Counted from the first letter of the stretch, positions 7,818-15,045 are shown. The stretch: 16,501 bases of DNA from Alphaproteobacteria bacterium (GCA_023259875.1 JALRFL010000121.1:1-16501), one strand, 5' to 3'. Made by a program: numbers and translations. Notes: generated by a model not told the origin, from the sequence alone.

Positions 7818-9008
7818 ATGGCAAAGGAAAAGTTTGATCGTTCTAAGCCGCACGTAAACATCGGCACGATTGGTCACGTTGACCATGGTAAGACGACATT
7901 GACAGCGGCGATCACGAAGGTGATGGCAGAAGCGGGTCGTGCGGATTTTCAGGCGTATGATCAGATTGATGGTGCACCTGAAGAGCGTGCGCGTGGTATT
8001 ACGATTTCAACGGCGCATGTTGAGTACTCGACTGAAAACCGTCACTATGCCCATGTGGATTGTCCTGGTCACGCGGATTATGTTAAGAACATGATCACTG
8101 GTGCGGCGCAGATGGATGGTGGCATATTGGTTGTGAGCGCGGCTGATGGTCCTATGCCTCAGACACGTGAGCATATCTTGCTTGCTCGTCAGGTTGGTGT
8201 TCCTGCGCTGGTTGTCTTCATGAACAAGGTTGATCAGGTTGATGACGAAGAGCTACTTGAGCTGGTTGAGCTTGAGATTCGTGAGCTGTTGTCTTCTTAT
8301 GATTTCCCTGGTGATGATATTCCGATCGTTAAGGGTTCGGCTTTGGCGGCACTAGAAGGCCGTGATGATGAGATTGGCAAGAACGCGATTATTGAGCTGA
8401 TGGCGGCGGTAGATGCCTATATTCCACAGCCTGAGCGTCCAAAGGATCAGCCTTTCTTGATGCCGATTGAGGATGTGTTCTCTATTTCTGGTCGTGGTAC
8501 GGTGGTAACAGGCCGTATTGAGCGTGGAGTGGTAAAGGTTGGTGAGGAAATTGAGATCCTTGGCATTCGTGACACCACCAAGACGACTTGCACAGGTGTT
8601 GAGATGTTCCGCAAGCTTCTGGATCAGGGCGAGGCTGGCGATAATGTTGGCGTGCTTCTGCGTGGGACGAAGCGTGAAGATGTTGAGCGTGGTCAGGTGC
8701 TGGCGGCTCCTGGGACCATCAAGCCCTTTAAGAAGTTTAAGGCCGAGGCTTATATCCTGACAAAGGAAGAGGGCGGTCGTCATACGCCGTTCTTTAGCAA
8801 CTATCGTCCACAGTTTTACTTCCGGACAACGGATGTGACGGGTTCGATTGAGCTGCCTGAAGGCACAGAGATGGTGATGCCTGGGGATAACATTGCGATG
8901 ACAGCGACCTTGATCACGCCGATTGCGATGGAAGAAGGCCTTCGCTTTGCTATCCGTGAAGGCGGACGCACCGTCGGCGCTGGCGTCGTCTCTGGTATCG
9001 TCGAATAA
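7818..9008 (+). CDS. tuf: Elongation factor Tu
   Basis: EF-Tu carries aminoacyl-tRNA to the ribosomal A site as a GTP complex. The protein has 396 residues with G1 GHVDHGKT (19-26), switch I RGITIST, G3 DCPGH (81-85, with His85 equivalent to the catalytic histidine), G4 NKVD (136-139) and the C-terminal beta-barrel domains ending REGGRTVGAGVVSGIVE. The start at 7818 is preferred over an ATG three bases upstream because of ribosome binding site spacing. Codon use differs from neighbours: all 19 lysines are AAG and ACG is the commonest threonine codon (12 of 29), whereas fusA mixes AAA with AAG and favours ACC. Strong expression or gene conversion with a second tuf copy could explain this. A strong terminator follows, so tuf ends the str operon. 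Confidence 0.98.
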   Translation: MAKEKFDRSKPHVNIGTIGHVDHGKTTLTAAITKVMAEAGRADFQAYDQIDGAPEERARGITISTAHVEYSTENRHYAHVDCPGHADYVKNMITGAAQMDGGILVVSAADGPMPQTREHILLARQVGVPALVVFMNKVDQVDDEELLELVELEIRELLSSYDFPGDDIPIVKGSALAALEGRDDEIGKNAIIELMAAVDAYIPQPERPKDQPFLMPIEDVFSISGRGTVVTGRIERGVVKVGEEIEILGIRDTTKTTCTGVEMFRKLLDQGEAGDNVGVLLRGTKREDVERGQVLAAPGTIKPFKKFKAEAYILTKEEGGRHTPFFSNYRPQFYFRTTDVTGSIELPEGTEMVMPGDNIAMTATLITPIAMEEGLRFAIREGGRTVGAGVVSGIVE

Positions 9009-9018
9009 GGAAAATGAT

Positions 9019-9052
9019 AAACCGGCAGGAATTATTCCTGCCGGTTTTATTT
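9019..9052 (+). terminator. Intrinsic terminator after tuf
   Basis: A perfect 13-bp stem (left arm 9019-9031, right arm 9035-9047, core ACCGGCAGGAA) with a TTA loop runs into TTTTATTT at 9045-9052. This is a textbook Rho-independent terminator starting 10 nt after the tuf stop. It separates the str operon from the S10 operon, leaving only 25 nt before the rpsJ start. Confidence 0.88.
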
Positions 9053-9077
9053 CAGGTACGCGAAGGATAAAGAAATC

Positions 9078-9389
9078 ATGCTTGATAATCAGAATATTAG
9101 AATCAGACTGAAAGCGTTCGATCATCGAATTCTTGACCAGTCTACGGCTGAAATTGTCAGCACCGCCAAGCGTACCGGAGCGCAGGTTTGTGGACCTATT
9201 CCTCTGCCAACCTCTATGCGCCGTTTTACGGTTAACCGTTCCCCACATATTGATAAGAAAAGCCGGGAGCAGTTTGAGATGCGGACCCATAAGCGTCTGC
9301 TTGATATTATTGATCCAACACCACAAACCGTTGACGCGCTAATGAAGCTCGATCTGGCGGCTGGTGTTGATGTTGAGATTAAACTCTAA
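9078..9389 (+). CDS. rpsJ: Small ribosomal subunit protein uS10
   Basis: S10 binds the 30S head and, as NusE, also joins antitermination complexes with NusB. The protein is 103 residues, exactly the E. coli length, with IRIRLKAFDHR near the N-terminus, AKRTGAQVCGPIPLPT in the middle and DALMKLDLAAGVDVEIKL at the end. AAGGA at 9063-9067 lies 10 nt before the ATG. It is the first gene of the S10 cluster. Only 69 nt separate it from tuf and most of that is the terminator, so the long L4-binding leader known in E. coli is absent and the promoter is not obvious. rplC follows after 14 nt. Confidence 0.98.
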   Translation: MLDNQNIRIRLKAFDHRILDQSTAEIVSTAKRTGAQVCGPIPLPTSMRRFTVNRSPHIDKKSREQFEMRTHKRLLDIIDPTPQTVDALMKLDLAAGVDVEIKL

Positions 9390-9403
9390 GGAAGGGTAAG
9401 CTC

Positions 9404-10270
9404 ATGCGTTGCGGAACCATAGCGCGCAAAATTGGAATGACTCGTGTGTTTGCCGAAGACGGCACACATGTTCCTGTGACGGTATTGAAACTGGACAATT
9501 GCCAAGTAACCCAAGTGCGTAATGTTGAGCGCGATGGTTATGTGGCTGTTCAGGTAGGTTCCGGCACGCGCAAAGTGAAAAATATTACCAAGGCTGATCG
9601 TGGCCAGTATGCCAAAGCTAGTGTGGAACCAAAGGCCAAATTGGCTGAGTTTCGGGTTAGCGAAGACGCCATGCTTGATGTTGGGGCGGTGATTGGTGCA
9701 AACCATTATGTCGCCGGTCAGCGTGTTGATGTTGTTGGTATCAGCCAAGGTAAGGGTTTTGCTGGTGCGATGAAGCGCCATAACTTCGGCGGTCTACGGG
9801 CAAGCCATGGGGTGTCTATTTCACACCGTTCGCATGGTTCCACTGGTGCTAACCAGGATCCGGGCAAAGTCTGGAAAGGCAAGAAGATGGCTGGCCATAT
9901 GGGCGCGTCTCGTGTCACTACACAGAACCTTGAAGTGGTCTCTGTGATGGTAGAAGACGGCTTGATCCTAATCAAGGGTGCTATCCCGGGGTCAAAAAAT
10001 GGCTATGTCATGATCAGTGATGCTATCAAAGCTGATCGTCCTGCGGATGCCCCATATCCAGCAGGTCTGTTTGCCGATTATGTGCCAGCGGCAGAAGAAG
10101 CCCCTGCTGATGAGGCTCCTGCCGAAGAAACCGCAACAGAAGCCGCGCCAGTGATGGAAGATGCCTCTGCAGAGGCGGCACCAGAAGCGGAAGCCAATGT
10201 AGCCGAAGCACAAGAAGCCGAAGCGACAGAGGCCGATGACGCGTCTGATGAAACCAAGGGACAGGAGTAA
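9404..10270 (+). CDS. rplC: Large ribosomal subunit protein uL3 with acidic C-terminal tail
   Basis: L3 binds 23S rRNA early in 50S assembly and reaches toward the peptidyl transferase centre. The core, residues 1 to about 227, contains IARKIGMTRVF near the start and the central GANQDPGKVWKGKKMAGHMG; Gln151 matches the position methylated by PrmB in E. coli. The protein has 288 residues against about 209 in E. coli. The surplus is mainly a low-complexity tail from Pro228 on: 61 residues with 21 Ala and 21 Asp/Glu but only one Lys, which is opposite in charge to a normal r-protein. The frame is open throughout with no sign of frameshift. AAGGAAGGG at 9388-9396 precedes the ATG by 7 nt. rplD follows after 5 nt. 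Confidence 0.97.
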   Translation: MRCGTIARKIGMTRVFAEDGTHVPVTVLKLDNCQVTQVRNVERDGYVAVQVGSGTRKVKNITKADRGQYAKASVEPKAKLAEFRVSEDAMLDVGAVIGANHYVAGQRVDVVGISQGKGFAGAMKRHNFGGLRASHGVSISHRSHGSTGANQDPGKVWKGKKMAGHMGASRVTTQNLEVVSVMVEDGLILIKGAIPGSKNGYVMISDAIKADRPADAPYPAGLFADYVPAAEEAPADEAPAEETATEAAPVMEDASAEAAPEAEANVAEAQEAEATEADDASDETKGQE

Positions 10271-10275
10271 CACAC

Positions 10276-10893
10276 ATGAAAATCTCTGTTAAAACCCTTG
10301 AAAACAAATCCGCTGGTGATGTCACCGTTAAGGATGAGGTGTTCGGCATCGATCCGCGTGGTGATATCATGGCACGGGTTGTAAACTGGCAGTTGGCAAA
10401 ACGCCGTGCCGGGTCACACAAAGTCAAGATTCGTTCTGAGATTGCTCGCACGGGCGCAAAGGTTGGTCGTCAGAAAGGCGGCGGCCGGGCTCGTCACGGG
10501 GCGGCTTCAAGCAACATCTTCCGTGGTGGTGGTGTTTCTCATGGCCCAGTTGTTCGTGATCATGGTTTCTCTTTACAGAAAAAGGTGCGTCAGCTTGGAT
10601 TAAAATCTGCGCTATCAACTAAGGCACGCGAAGGCAAGCTGGTCATTCTTGATAAGCTTAGCTCAGATGGCAAAACAGCAACTTTGCGCGCAAAGCTTGC
10701 CAAATGCGGAATTAGCAACGCGTTGATTATTGGCGGTGCTGAGATTGATGCAATGTTCAGCCGCGCCGCTAGCAACATTCCTCTTTTGGATGTACTGCCA
10801 CAACAGGGCATTAATGTGTATGACATTCTGCGTCGTGACACCCTTGTGTTGACCAAGGACTGCGTTGCCCATCTTGAGGAGCGTCTGTCATGA
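10276..10893 (+). CDS. rplD: Large ribosomal subunit protein uL4
   Basis: L4 is an early 23S rRNA binder whose extended loop lines the peptide exit tunnel. The protein has 205 residues (E. coli 201). The tunnel loop is seen at about 62-90 with GRQKGGGRARHG and IFRGGG, including Lys67 at the position linked to macrolide resistance in E. coli. The C-terminal part has NVYDILRRDTLVLTKDCVAHLEERL. AGGAG at 10263-10267, overlapping the end of rplC, precedes the ATG by 8 nt. The stop overlaps the rplW start in ATGA. In E. coli L4 also represses the S10 operon through a leader; no such leader is available here. Confidence 0.98.
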   Translation: MKISVKTLENKSAGDVTVKDEVFGIDPRGDIMARVVNWQLAKRRAGSHKVKIRSEIARTGAKVGRQKGGGRARHGAASSNIFRGGGVSHGPVVRDHGFSLQKKVRQLGLKSALSTKAREGKLVILDKLSSDGKTATLRAKLAKCGISNALIIGGAEIDAMFSRAASNIPLLDVLPQQGINVYDILRRDTLVLTKDCVAHLEERLS

Positions 10894-11219
10894 GTATTCG
10901 TCCACGCAAAAAAGAAACCCTTAACATCAGTGAAAATAAGGCGTATGAAACCATTCTTCGCCCTATCATCACCGAAAAAGCCACGATGCTTTCAGAGCAA
11001 AATAAAGTGGGTTTTGTTGTTCCATTGAGCGCAACCAAGCTTGAGATCAAAGCTGCTGTTGAGAAACTTTACAAGGTTAAGGTTGAGGCAGTGAACACTT
11101 CGATCCTCAAGGGCAAGACAAAGCGTTTTCGCGGTGTCCTAGGTCGGCGCATTGATCAGAAGAAGGCATTTGTCACCTTGGCCGAAGGTCAAGTGATTGA
11201 CATGATGCAAGGAGTCTAA
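10890..11219 (+). CDS. rplW: Large ribosomal subunit protein uL23
   Basis: L23 sits at the tunnel exit and is the docking site for trigger factor and the signal recognition particle. The protein has 109 residues, slightly longer than the usual 95-100 because of an N-terminal extension before the conserved YETILRPIITEKA. Conserved KLEIKAAVEKLYKVKVEAVNT follows. The ATG overlaps the rplD stop by 4 nt, and GAGGAG at 10876-10881 lies 8 nt upstream, so translational coupling with rplD is very likely and the extended start is supported. rplB begins 3 nt after the stop. Confidence 0.97.
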   Translation: MSIRPRKKETLNISENKAYETILRPIITEKATMLSEQNKVGFVVPLSATKLEIKAAVEKLYKVKVEAVNTSILKGKTKRFRGVLGRRIDQKKAFVTLAEGQVIDMMQGV

Positions 11220-11222
11220 GTC

Positions 11223-12047
11223 ATGGCGCTCAGAAAATATAATCCCACATCACCTGGCCAGCGTGGATTGGTTACGGTTGATCGTAGTGAGCTTTACAAA
11301 GGCAAGCCGGTTAAAAAATTGACCGAAGGTCTTACCAAGACTGGTGGCCGCAACAATTCTGGCCATACCACAGCTTGGCACAAAGGCGGCGGTCATAAGC
11401 GCCGTTATCGCATGGTTGATTTCAAGCGCACCAAGCGTGATGTCACCGCCGTGATTGAACGCCTTGAGTATGATCCAAACCGGACAGCCTTTATCGCCTT
11501 GATCACTTACGAAGATGGGGAACAGTCTTATATTCTGGCGCCTCAGCGTGTGGCGGTTGGTGATAAGGTTGTGTCTTCGGCTAAGGCGGATATCAAGCCT
11601 GGTAATGCGATGCCGCTCTCGGCTATTCCGGTTGGAACGATCATCCACAATGTGGAAATGAAGCCCGGTAAAGGGGGGCAGTTAGCGCGGTCTGCTGGCA
11701 CTTATGTTCAGCTGATTGGTCGTGATCAGTCCTATTCTATTCTGCGCCTGACCTCAAGTGAAGTGCGGATGGTGCGTTCTGAATGTATGGCAACAATCGG
11801 TGCGGTATCGAATTCAGATCAGCAAAACATTAAGATTGGTAAGGCAGGTCGTAGCCGCTGGCTTGGTCGCCGTCCTCATGTTCGTGGTGTTGCCATGAAC
11901 CCCATTGATCACCCACATGGTGGTGGTGAGGGCAAGACTTCAGGTGGTCGTCATCCGGTGACCCCATGGGGTAAGCCTACCAAAGGTAAGCGGACGCGTA
12001 GCAACAAGATGACTGATCGTTTGATCGTTCGTCGTCGCAAGAAATAA
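11223..12047 (+). CDS. rplB: Large ribosomal subunit protein uL2
   Basis: L2 is a primary 23S rRNA binder needed for subunit joining and peptidyl transferase activity. The protein has 274 residues (E. coli 273). The N-terminus begins MALRKYNPTSPGQRG, the middle contains the GRNNSGHTTAWHKGGGHKRR basic stretch, and the C-terminal part has AMNPIDHPHGGGEG, with His230 matching the conserved histidine numbered 229 in E. coli, then PVTPWGKPTKG. AAGGAG at 11209-11214, overlapping the end of rplW, is 8 nt before the ATG. Spacing to rplW is 3 nt and to rpsS 18 nt. All conserved landmarks are present. Confidence 0.98.
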   Translation: MALRKYNPTSPGQRGLVTVDRSELYKGKPVKKLTEGLTKTGGRNNSGHTTAWHKGGGHKRRYRMVDFKRTKRDVTAVIERLEYDPNRTAFIALITYEDGEQSYILAPQRVAVGDKVVSSAKADIKPGNAMPLSAIPVGTIIHNVEMKPGKGGQLARSAGTYVQLIGRDQSYSILRLTSSEVRMVRSECMATIGAVSNSDQQNIKIGKAGRSRWLGRRPHVRGVAMNPIDHPHGGGEGKTSGGRHPVTPWGKPTKGKRTRSNKMTDRLIVRRRKK

Positions 12048-12055
12048 AGGTAATT

Positions 12056-12059
12056 GGAG
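12056..12059 (+). promoter_or_regulatory. Ribosome binding site that fixes the rpsS start
   Basis: GGAG at 12056-12059 is 6 nt before the ATG at 12066. An in-frame TTG at 12054 overlaps this site and cannot use it, so the four extra residues it would add are not real. Confidence 0.75.
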
Positions 12060-12065
12060 TCAAGT

Positions 12066-12341
12066 ATGGCACGTTCTGTATGGAAAGGCCCTTTTGTTGA
12101 CGGGTATTTGCTGAAAAAAGCCGATGTGGTTCGGGAATCTGGTCGTAACGATGTGATCAAAACATGGTCACGCCGTTCCACCATTATGCCGCAATTCGTT
12201 GGTTTGACCTTTGGCATTCACAACGGCAACAAGTTCATTCCGGTTTCGGTGACCGAGGATATGGTAGGTCACAAATTCGGTGAATTTGCGCCAACCCGTA
12301 CTTTCTATGGTCATGCTGCCGACAAGAAATCGAAGCGATAG
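12066..12341 (+). CDS. rpsS: Small ribosomal subunit protein uS19
   Basis: S19 binds the head of the 30S subunit with S13, near the A and P sites. The protein has 91 residues, normal for the family. It starts MARSVWKGPFVDGYLL and contains TWSRRSTIMPQFVGLTF, HNGNKFIPV and HKFGEFAPTRTF, all conserved. The start is set by the GGAG 6 nt upstream and by the typical MARS N-terminus. rplV follows after 10 nt. No unusual features. Confidence 0.97.
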   Translation: MARSVWKGPFVDGYLLKKADVVRESGRNDVIKTWSRRSTIMPQFVGLTFGIHNGNKFIPVSVTEDMVGHKFGEFAPTRTFYGHAADKKSKR

Positions 12342-12351
12342 GTTATAAACG

Positions 12352-12729
12352 ATGGGAAAGCAGTCAAATAAACGGCGTGAAGCAGATAACGAAGCAAAAG
12401 CAATTGCTCGTAACCTGCGGGTCAGTCCTCAAAAACTGAACGAAGTCGCCACCATGATCCGCGGCCAGTCCGCATCTAAGGCTTTGGCCTCACTTAGCTT
12501 TTCACGCCGCCGCATCGCCGGTGATGTGAAAAAGACCTTGCAGAGTGCAATTGCTAATGCTGAAAACAATCATTCGCTTGACGTTGATCGTCTGATCGTT
12601 CGTGAAGCTTATGTCGGAAAAGGGCTTGTCATGAAGCGGTTTCACGCTCGGGCAAGGGGTCGCGGTGCTAGAATATTAAAGCCGTTTTCGCATTTAACCA
12701 TCGTCGTAGCGGAAAAAGAGGAAGCCTGA
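12352..12729 (+). CDS. rplV: Large ribosomal subunit protein uL22
   Basis: L22 contacts all 23S rRNA domains, and its beta-hairpin lines the peptide exit tunnel. The protein has 125 residues, somewhat longer than the 110 of E. coli, with an N-terminal extension before ARNLRVSPQKLNEVA. The hairpin at about 88-105 keeps Met94-Lys95-Arg96, the triplet whose deletion gives erythromycin resistance in E. coli. The C-terminus has LKPFSHLTIVVAE. The upstream region (a GATAGG-like sequence at the rpsS stop) offers only a weak ribosome binding site, so coupling to rpsS is likely. The stop overlaps the rpsC start by one base. Confidence 0.97.
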   Translation: MGKQSNKRREADNEAKAIARNLRVSPQKLNEVATMIRGQSASKALASLSFSRRRIAGDVKKTLQSAIANAENNHSLDVDRLIVREAYVGKGLVMKRFHARARGRGARILKPFSHLTIVVAEKEEA

Positions 12730-13430
12730 TGGGACAGAAAATTAAACCAATCGGGCTTAGGCTCGGGATCAATCGGACTTGGGATTCACGCTGGTATGCT
12801 GATCGCAACTATGCGGAACTCATTCATGAGGATTTGGCCCTTAGAAACTATCTGATGGAAAAGCTGAAATCCGCCGCTATCAGCCGCGTCGTGATTGAGC
12901 GTCCTGCTGGTCGGGCACGGATTTCGATCTATGCGGGTCGCCCCGGTCTGATTATTGGCAAAAAAGGACAGGATATCGAAAGCCTGCGTAAAGAATTGGC
13001 TAATCGTGTCGGTACTGAGGTTAGCCTTAATATCGTTGAAGTGCGGAAGCCTGAAATTGATGCCAAACTCATTGCTGAGTCTATTGCCCAGCAGTTGGAG
13101 CGCCGAGTAGCGTTTCGCCGCGCCATGAAGCGTGCGGTACAATCTGCGATGCGGCTTGGTGCTCTTGGGGTTCGGATTAACTGCGCTGGCCGTCTTGGCG
13201 GCGCTGAGATTGCCCGGACGGAATGGTATCGTGAAGGCCGTGTGCCGCTTCATACCCTACGCGCTGAAGTTGATTATGGCGAAGGCACCGCCCACACCAC
13301 TTATGGGGCTTGTGGGATCAAGGTTTGGGTATTTAAGGGTGAAGTCATGGCGCATGATCCCATGGCACAAGATAAGCGTCTGGCTGAAAAGCAGTCAGGC
13401 ACAAACCCACGTCCTGAGACAAGAGGTTAA
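12729..13430 (+). CDS. rpsC: Small ribosomal subunit protein uS3
   Basis: S3 lies at the mRNA entry channel of the 30S subunit and contributes to helicase activity. The protein has 233 residues, equal to E. coli. It begins MGQKIKPIGLRLGI and has a KH RNA-binding domain whose GKKG loop is at residues 77-80. The C-terminal domain contains RAMKRAVQSAMRLGALG, LHTLRAEVDYG and GIKVWVFKGE. The ATG shares one base with the rplV stop (TGATG), and a GAGGAAG-type site lies just upstream in rplV. rplP follows after 5 nt. It appears complete. Confidence 0.98.
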   Translation: MGQKIKPIGLRLGINRTWDSRWYADRNYAELIHEDLALRNYLMEKLKSAAISRVVIERPAGRARISIYAGRPGLIIGKKGQDIESLRKELANRVGTEVSLNIVEVRKPEIDAKLIAESIAQQLERRVAFRRAMKRAVQSAMRLGALGVRINCAGRLGGAEIARTEWYREGRVPLHTLRAEVDYGEGTAHTTYGACGIKVWVFKGEVMAHDPMAQDKRLAEKQSGTNPRPETRG

Positions 13431-13435
13431 GTGTT

Positions 13436-13849
13436 ATGTTGCAACCAAAGCGTACGAAATTCCGGAAAGCGCATAAAGGCCGTATTCACGGGCTTGCCAA
13501 AGGCGGCACACAGCTGAACTTTGGGGCTTATGGATTAAAAGCAACGACACCTGCGCGTGTCACCGCTCGCCAGATTGAGGCCGCGCGTCGTGCAATCACG
13601 CGTCATCTCCGCCGTGCTGGTCGTGTCTGGATTCGCATTTTTCCAGATGTGCCTGTCTCCAGCAAACCTGCTGAAGTGCGGATGGGTAAGGGTAAAGGTA
13701 ACCCTGAGTTTTGGGTATGCCGTGTAAAACCTGGTCGGATCATGTTTGAGATCGACGGCGTTCAGAAAGACTTGGCCACAGAAGCCCTAAAGCTTGCTTC
13801 TGCCAAACTTCCTCTGGATACCCGAGTGGTCAACAGGCTAGGTGAATAG
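13436..13849 (+). CDS. rplP: Large ribosomal subunit protein uL16
   Basis: L16 organises the A-site tRNA binding region of the 50S subunit and joins late in assembly. The protein has 137 residues, the usual length. It starts MLQPKRTKFRKAHKGR and contains GRVWIRIFPD and EVRMGKGKGNPEFWV; Arg82 corresponds to the arginine hydroxylated in E. coli, though whether that happens here cannot be seen. AAGAGG at 13421-13426, at the end of rpsC, is 9 nt before the ATG. rpmC starts 10 nt after the stop. Confidence 0.98.
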   Translation: MLQPKRTKFRKAHKGRIHGLAKGGTQLNFGAYGLKATTPARVTARQIEAARRAITRHLRRAGRVWIRIFPDVPVSSKPAEVRMGKGKGNPEFWVCRVKPGRIMFEIDGVQKDLATEALKLASAKLPLDTRVVNRLGE

Positions 13850-13852
13850 GAG
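13848..13852 (+). promoter_or_regulatory. Ribosome binding site that fixes the rpmC start
   Basis: AGGAG is 7 nt before the ATG at 13860. An in-frame GTG at 13842 lies upstream of this site within rplP and would add six residues not expected in L29. Confidence 0.75.
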
Positions 13853-13859
13853 ACAAAAG

Positions 13860-14069
13860 ATGGCAGTCGTTAAAGCCGAAGAGCTAAGATCAAAAACCCC
13901 GGATGAGCTGAAAACACAGCTTACCTCTTTGAAAAAAGAAGCGTTCAACTTGCGCTTTCAAGGGGCTACTGGTCAACTCGAAAACCCAGCGCGGATGCGT
14001 CTGGTGCGTCGGGAAATCGCTCGTGTTCAAACCATTCTCGCGGAAAAATCCCGCGCCGCCAACGTCTAG
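13860..14069 (+). CDS. rpmC: Large ribosomal subunit protein uL29
   Basis: L29 is a small protein near the tunnel exit that contacts L23. The protein has 69 residues (E. coli 63) and the expected two-helix character, with ELRSKTPDELKTQLTSLKKE and FNLRFQGATGQLENPARMR, then a helix with VRREIARVQTIL. The start is chosen at MAVVKAEEL because the AGGAG lies 7 nt upstream of it. It lies between rplP and rpsQ with gaps of 10 and 11 nt. Confidence 0.96.
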   Translation: MAVVKAEELRSKTPDELKTQLTSLKKEAFNLRFQGATGQLENPARMRLVRREIARVQTILAEKSRAANV

Positions 14070-14080
14070 GAGTTCGAATT

Positions 14081-14332
14081 ATGCCAAAACGCGTTCTTAA
14101 AGGTGTGGTGGTCAGCGACAAAGGCGATAAGACCATTATCGTTAATGTTGAGCGTCGCATCATGCATCCGCTTTACAAAAAGTTTATTTCCAAAACCAAG
14201 CGCTACGCCGCGCATGATGCGGAAAACCGCTTTAAGATTGGTGATCGTGTTAGCATCGAAGAATGCCCACCGGTATCCAAGTCAAAAAAATACGCTGTCA
14301 TTTATGACGATGCGGCCGCAACAAAGAATTAA
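14081..14332 (+). CDS. rpsQ: Small ribosomal subunit protein uS17
   Basis: S17 is an OB-fold protein that binds 16S rRNA in the 5' domain and acts early in 30S assembly. The protein has 83 residues, normal length. It begins MPKRVLKGVVVSDKGDKT and contains HPLYKKFISKTKRYAAHD and IGDRVSIEECPPVSKSK, all conserved. AGGAG at 14068-14072, across the rpmC stop, is 8 nt before the ATG. It is the last gene of the S10 set; the next gene, rplN, starts 25 nt on, with no terminator between. Confidence 0.97.
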   Translation: MPKRVLKGVVVSDKGDKTIIVNVERRIMHPLYKKFISKTKRYAAHDAENRFKIGDRVSIEECPPVSKSKKYAVIYDDAAATKN

Positions 14333-14357
14333 GGCCTAAGCCTCAGGAGTTTGACCG

Positions 14358-14726
14358 ATGATCCAAATGCAATCCAATCTCGATGTGGCTGACAACTCTG
14401 GTGCGCGCCGTGTGCAGTGCATCAAGGTGCTTGGCGGCTCAGGTCGTAAAGTGGCCAATGTGGGCGATGTGATTATTGTTTCTGTGAAAGAAGCCATCCC
14501 ACGCGGGCGTGTGAAAAAAGGTGATGTGCATAAAGCCGTTATCGTTCGCACCGCCAGCGAGATTAAGCGTCCTGACGGAAGCGTAATTCGTTTTGATAAA
14601 AACGCCGCTGTGTTGATTAACAACTCAAATGAACCGATTGGCACCCGTATCTTTGGGCCAGTCACGCGTGAGTTGCGGGCGCGGCGGTTCATGAAAATTG
14701 TTTCGCTGGCACCGGAGGTGTTGTAA
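14358..14726 (+). CDS. rplN: Large ribosomal subunit protein uL14
   Basis: L14 forms part of an intersubunit bridge and is where the silencing factor RsfS binds. The protein has 122 residues, near the normal 123. It begins MIQMQSNLDVADNSGARRV and contains AIPRGRVKKGDV, RFDKNAAVLIN and GTRIFGPVTRELR. AGGAG at 14345-14349 is 8 nt before the ATG. It starts the spc set. The 25-nt gap after rpsQ has only a weak 4-bp AGGC/GCCT dyad, so no separate promoter or terminator is supported. Its stop overlaps the rplX start by one base. Confidence 0.98.
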   Translation: MIQMQSNLDVADNSGARRVQCIKVLGGSGRKVANVGDVIIVSVKEAIPRGRVKKGDVHKAVIVRTASEIKRPDGSVIRFDKNAAVLINNSNEPIGTRIFGPVTRELRARRFMKIVSLAPEVL

Positions 14727-15043
14727 TGGCGCAGAAATTTAAAATTAAAAAAGGTGATAATGTTGTTGTTATCACCGGTCGCGAAAAAGGCAAAACCGGC
14801 GAAGTCACCGAAGTGTTGCGCGCCGAAAACCGCGTGATTGTCCAAGGTGTCAACATGGTTACAAAACATGTTCGCGCCAGCCAATCAGGCCCAGGTGGCA
14901 TTGAGCAAAAAGAAGCACCACTACATATTTCCAATGTGGCGCATATCGATCCGGAAACCAGCAAGCCCACCCGTGTTGGTTTTGAAACGAAAAATGGGGT
15001 GAAAACCCGCATTGCCCGCCGTTCCGGCAAAGCAATCGGTTGA
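14726..15043 (+). CDS. rplX: Large ribosomal subunit protein uL24
   Basis: L24 starts 50S assembly by binding the 5' end of 23S rRNA and later sits near the tunnel exit. The protein has 105 residues. A KOW motif is visible at about residues 8-27, with KKGDNVVVITGREKGKTG, followed by VQGVNMVTKHVRASQ and the C-terminal RIARRSGKAI. The ATG shares one base with the rplN stop, and GGAGGT lies shortly upstream within rplN, indicating coupling. rplE begins 19 nt after the stop. Confidence 0.97.
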   Translation: MAQKFKIKKGDNVVVITGREKGKTGEVTEVLRAENRVIVQGVNMVTKHVRASQSGPGGIEQKEAPLHISNVAHIDPETSKPTRVGFETKNGVKTRIARRSGKAIG

Positions 15044-15045
15044 TC

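Noticed and set aside
8352..9326. A 324-codon open frame on the minus strand covering tuf, the terminator and rpsJ
   Set aside because: It is antisense to two certain genes, crosses a strong terminator hairpin, resembles no family, and is explained by the biased codon use of tuf.
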